Origin: Rhodobacterales bacterium UBA3089
GTDB lineage: Bacteria; Pseudomonadota; Alphaproteobacteria; Rhodobacterales; Rhodobacteraceae
DNA: 5,460 nucleotides
Assembly (NCBI GenBank): GCA_002367255.1
Contig: DFBD01000247.1
Span: 6,224 to 11,683 of the forward strand
Direction of reading: 5' to 3'
Shown here: in pieces, positions 4,515 to 5,460 of the stretch
How the letters are laid out: each line of letters begins with the position of its first letter
Numbering within the stretch: the first letter of the stretch is position 1
Translations under genes and position numbers: made by a program
Notes under the pieces: generated by a model
Told to the model about the DNA's origin: nothing
Databases searched by the model: none
The model's input: only the letters and a program-made list of their open reading frames with translations

Positions 4515-4943
4515 ATGGCTAAAAAAGTTGCTGGCACTATGAAACTGCAGGTTCCTGCAGGTAAAGCCAACCCATCCCCACCCGTGGGCCCTGCATTGGG
4601 TCAACGCGGTATCAACATCATGGAATTCTGTAAGGCGTTCAACGCCAAGACACAGGATCTGGAAGTTGGCGCACCTTGCCCGACTATCATTACCTATTAT
4701 GTTGATAAATCCTTCACTATGGACATCAAGACGCCACCTGCGTCGTACATGTTGAAGAAAGCTGCGAAACTTAAATCCGCTGCGAACAATCCTGGTAAAG
4801 AAATTGCCGGTTCTGTGACACGCAAGCAGGTTAAAGAAATCGCCGAAGCCAAAATGGTTGATTTGAATGCGAACGATATAGACGCTGCGATGTTGATCAT
4901 CGAAGGTTCTGCACGTTCCATGGGCATTGAGGTTAAGGGGTAA
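4515..4943 (+). CDS. rplK: 50S ribosomal protein L11
   Basis: L11 forms the GTPase-associated stalk base with 23S rRNA and L10, and is needed for factor-dependent GTPase activity and RelA response. The 142-residue product is full length. The N-terminal domain carries the proline-rich switch region at residues 20-29 ([10 protein letters not shown]), followed by [12 protein letters not shown]. The C-terminal RNA-binding domain runs from about residue 72 and ends with the conserved [13 protein letters not shown] near-perfect AGGAGG (4504-4509) lies 5 nt before the ATG, consistent with high expression. It is translated with rplA, whose start is only 5 nt after the rplK stop, and is preceded by an L1-type leader. 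Confidence 0.98.
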   Translation: MAKKVAGTMKLQVPAGKANPSPPVGPALGQRGINIMEFCKAFNAKTQDLEVGAPCPTIITYYVDKSFTMDIKTPPASYMLKKAAKLKSAANNPGKEIAGSVTRKQVKEIAEAKMVDLNANDIDAAMLIIEGSARSMGIEVKG

Positions 4944-4948
4944 TCGAT

Positions 4949-5460
4949 ATGGCTAATGCTGGAAAACGTTTTACTGCCGCTAAGGCAGCATTTGGCGAAA
5001 GCGCCAATGTCACAATCGAAGAAGCTGTAGCACTGGTTAAGGCCAATGCAACCGCGAAATTCGACGAGACTGTTGAAATTGCAATGGTGCTGGGTGTTGA
5101 CCCGCGCCACGCCGACCAGATGGTTCGCGGTGTTGTGTCCATGCCTTCGGGCACTGGTAAATCGATGCGCGTAGCTGTGTTTGCCCGTGACGCGAAAGCT
5201 GAAGAAGCGACTGCGGCAGGTGCTGACATCGTTGGTGCAGAAGACCTGATGGAAAGCATTCAGGGCGGCAACCTCGATTTCGATCGTTGTATTGCCACAC
5301 CTGATATGATGCCAATCGTTGGTCGTCTGGGTAAAGTTCTTGGCCCACGTAACCTGATGCCAAACCCGCGTGTTGGTACAGTTACTATGGACATCAAGGC
5401 CGCTGTCGAAGCTGCCAAAGGCGGCGAAGTGCAGTTCCGTGCTGAAAAAGCCGGTGTTGT
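4949..5460 (+). CDS. rplA: 50S ribosomal protein L1 (partial, 3' end outside window)
   Basis: L1 forms the mobile L1 stalk that releases E-site tRNA, and in many bacteria represses its own operon. The ATG at 4949 follows the rplK stop by 5 nt; its AAGGGG site (4935-4940) lies inside the last codons of rplK, indicating translational coupling. The visible 170 residues are about three quarters of the usual ~230. Typical features are the N-terminal [10 protein letters not shown], the [25 protein letters not shown] block (about residues 38-63), and the [18 protein letters not shown] signature (from residue 128). The C-terminal part is cut by the window edge, not by mutation. Confidence 0.97.
   Translation, partial: MANAGKRFTAAKAAFGESANVTIEEAVALVKANATAKFDETVEIAMVLGVDPRHADQMVRGVVSMPSGTGKSMRVAVFARDAKAEEATAAGADIVGAEDLMESIQGGNLDFDRCIATPDMMPIVGRLGKVLGPRNLMPNPRVGTVTMDIKAAVEAAKGGEVQFRAEKAGV

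Noticed and set aside
3948..4604. 218-codon minus-strand open frame across nusG and the rplK start
   Set aside because: It is antisense to nusG, whose protein is unmistakable, and it crosses the L1-type leader. It has no family signature and is a frame shadow.

Overview
The window looks like chromosomal DNA of an alphaproteobacterium, most likely Rhodobacterales (Roseobacter-type). I base this on the SecE, NusG, L11 and L1 sequences, on a DUF2892 membrane protein of the kind common in that group, and on small exported proteins whose motifs I recall from roseobacters. I could not run a search, so the placement is by recognition only. Base composition is moderate, not the high GC of many Rhodobacter species.

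The left half (1-2700) is an accessory region read entirely from the minus strand. It holds a left-truncated exported PepSY-like protein (1-411), a GC-rich hairpin terminator (524-558), an exported Asn-Gly/Ala-Glu-rich protein of 213 aa (579-1220), a family 2 type glycosyltransferase broken by one in-frame TAA (1467-2297), and an orphan 60-residue protein with a C-terminal hydrophobic segment (2518-2700). The stretch 2701-3059 has no convincing gene, only small hairpins and one copy of a 17-bp direct repeat.

The right half (3060-5460) is read from the plus strand. A 72-aa DUF2892 membrane protein comes first and is closed by a strong intrinsic terminator (3314-3345). Next is an intergenic region with three tandem 11-bp units (3380-3412). 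Then comes the conserved translocation, transcription and ribosome cluster secE-nusG-rplK-rplA, with rplA cut by the right edge. A terminator-like hairpin lies between secE and nusG. A short leader between nusG and rplK copies the 23S rRNA site bound by L1, which fits autogenous repression of rplK-rplA by L1.

Nothing here amounts to a convincing new multi-gene system. The points most worth a second look are the single nonsense codon in an otherwise intact glycosyltransferase, the 11-bp repeats upstream of secE, the L1-site mimic, and the two neighbouring exported proteins that share Asn-Gly-rich low-complexity segments, one encoded by a slippage-prone hexanucleotide repeat.
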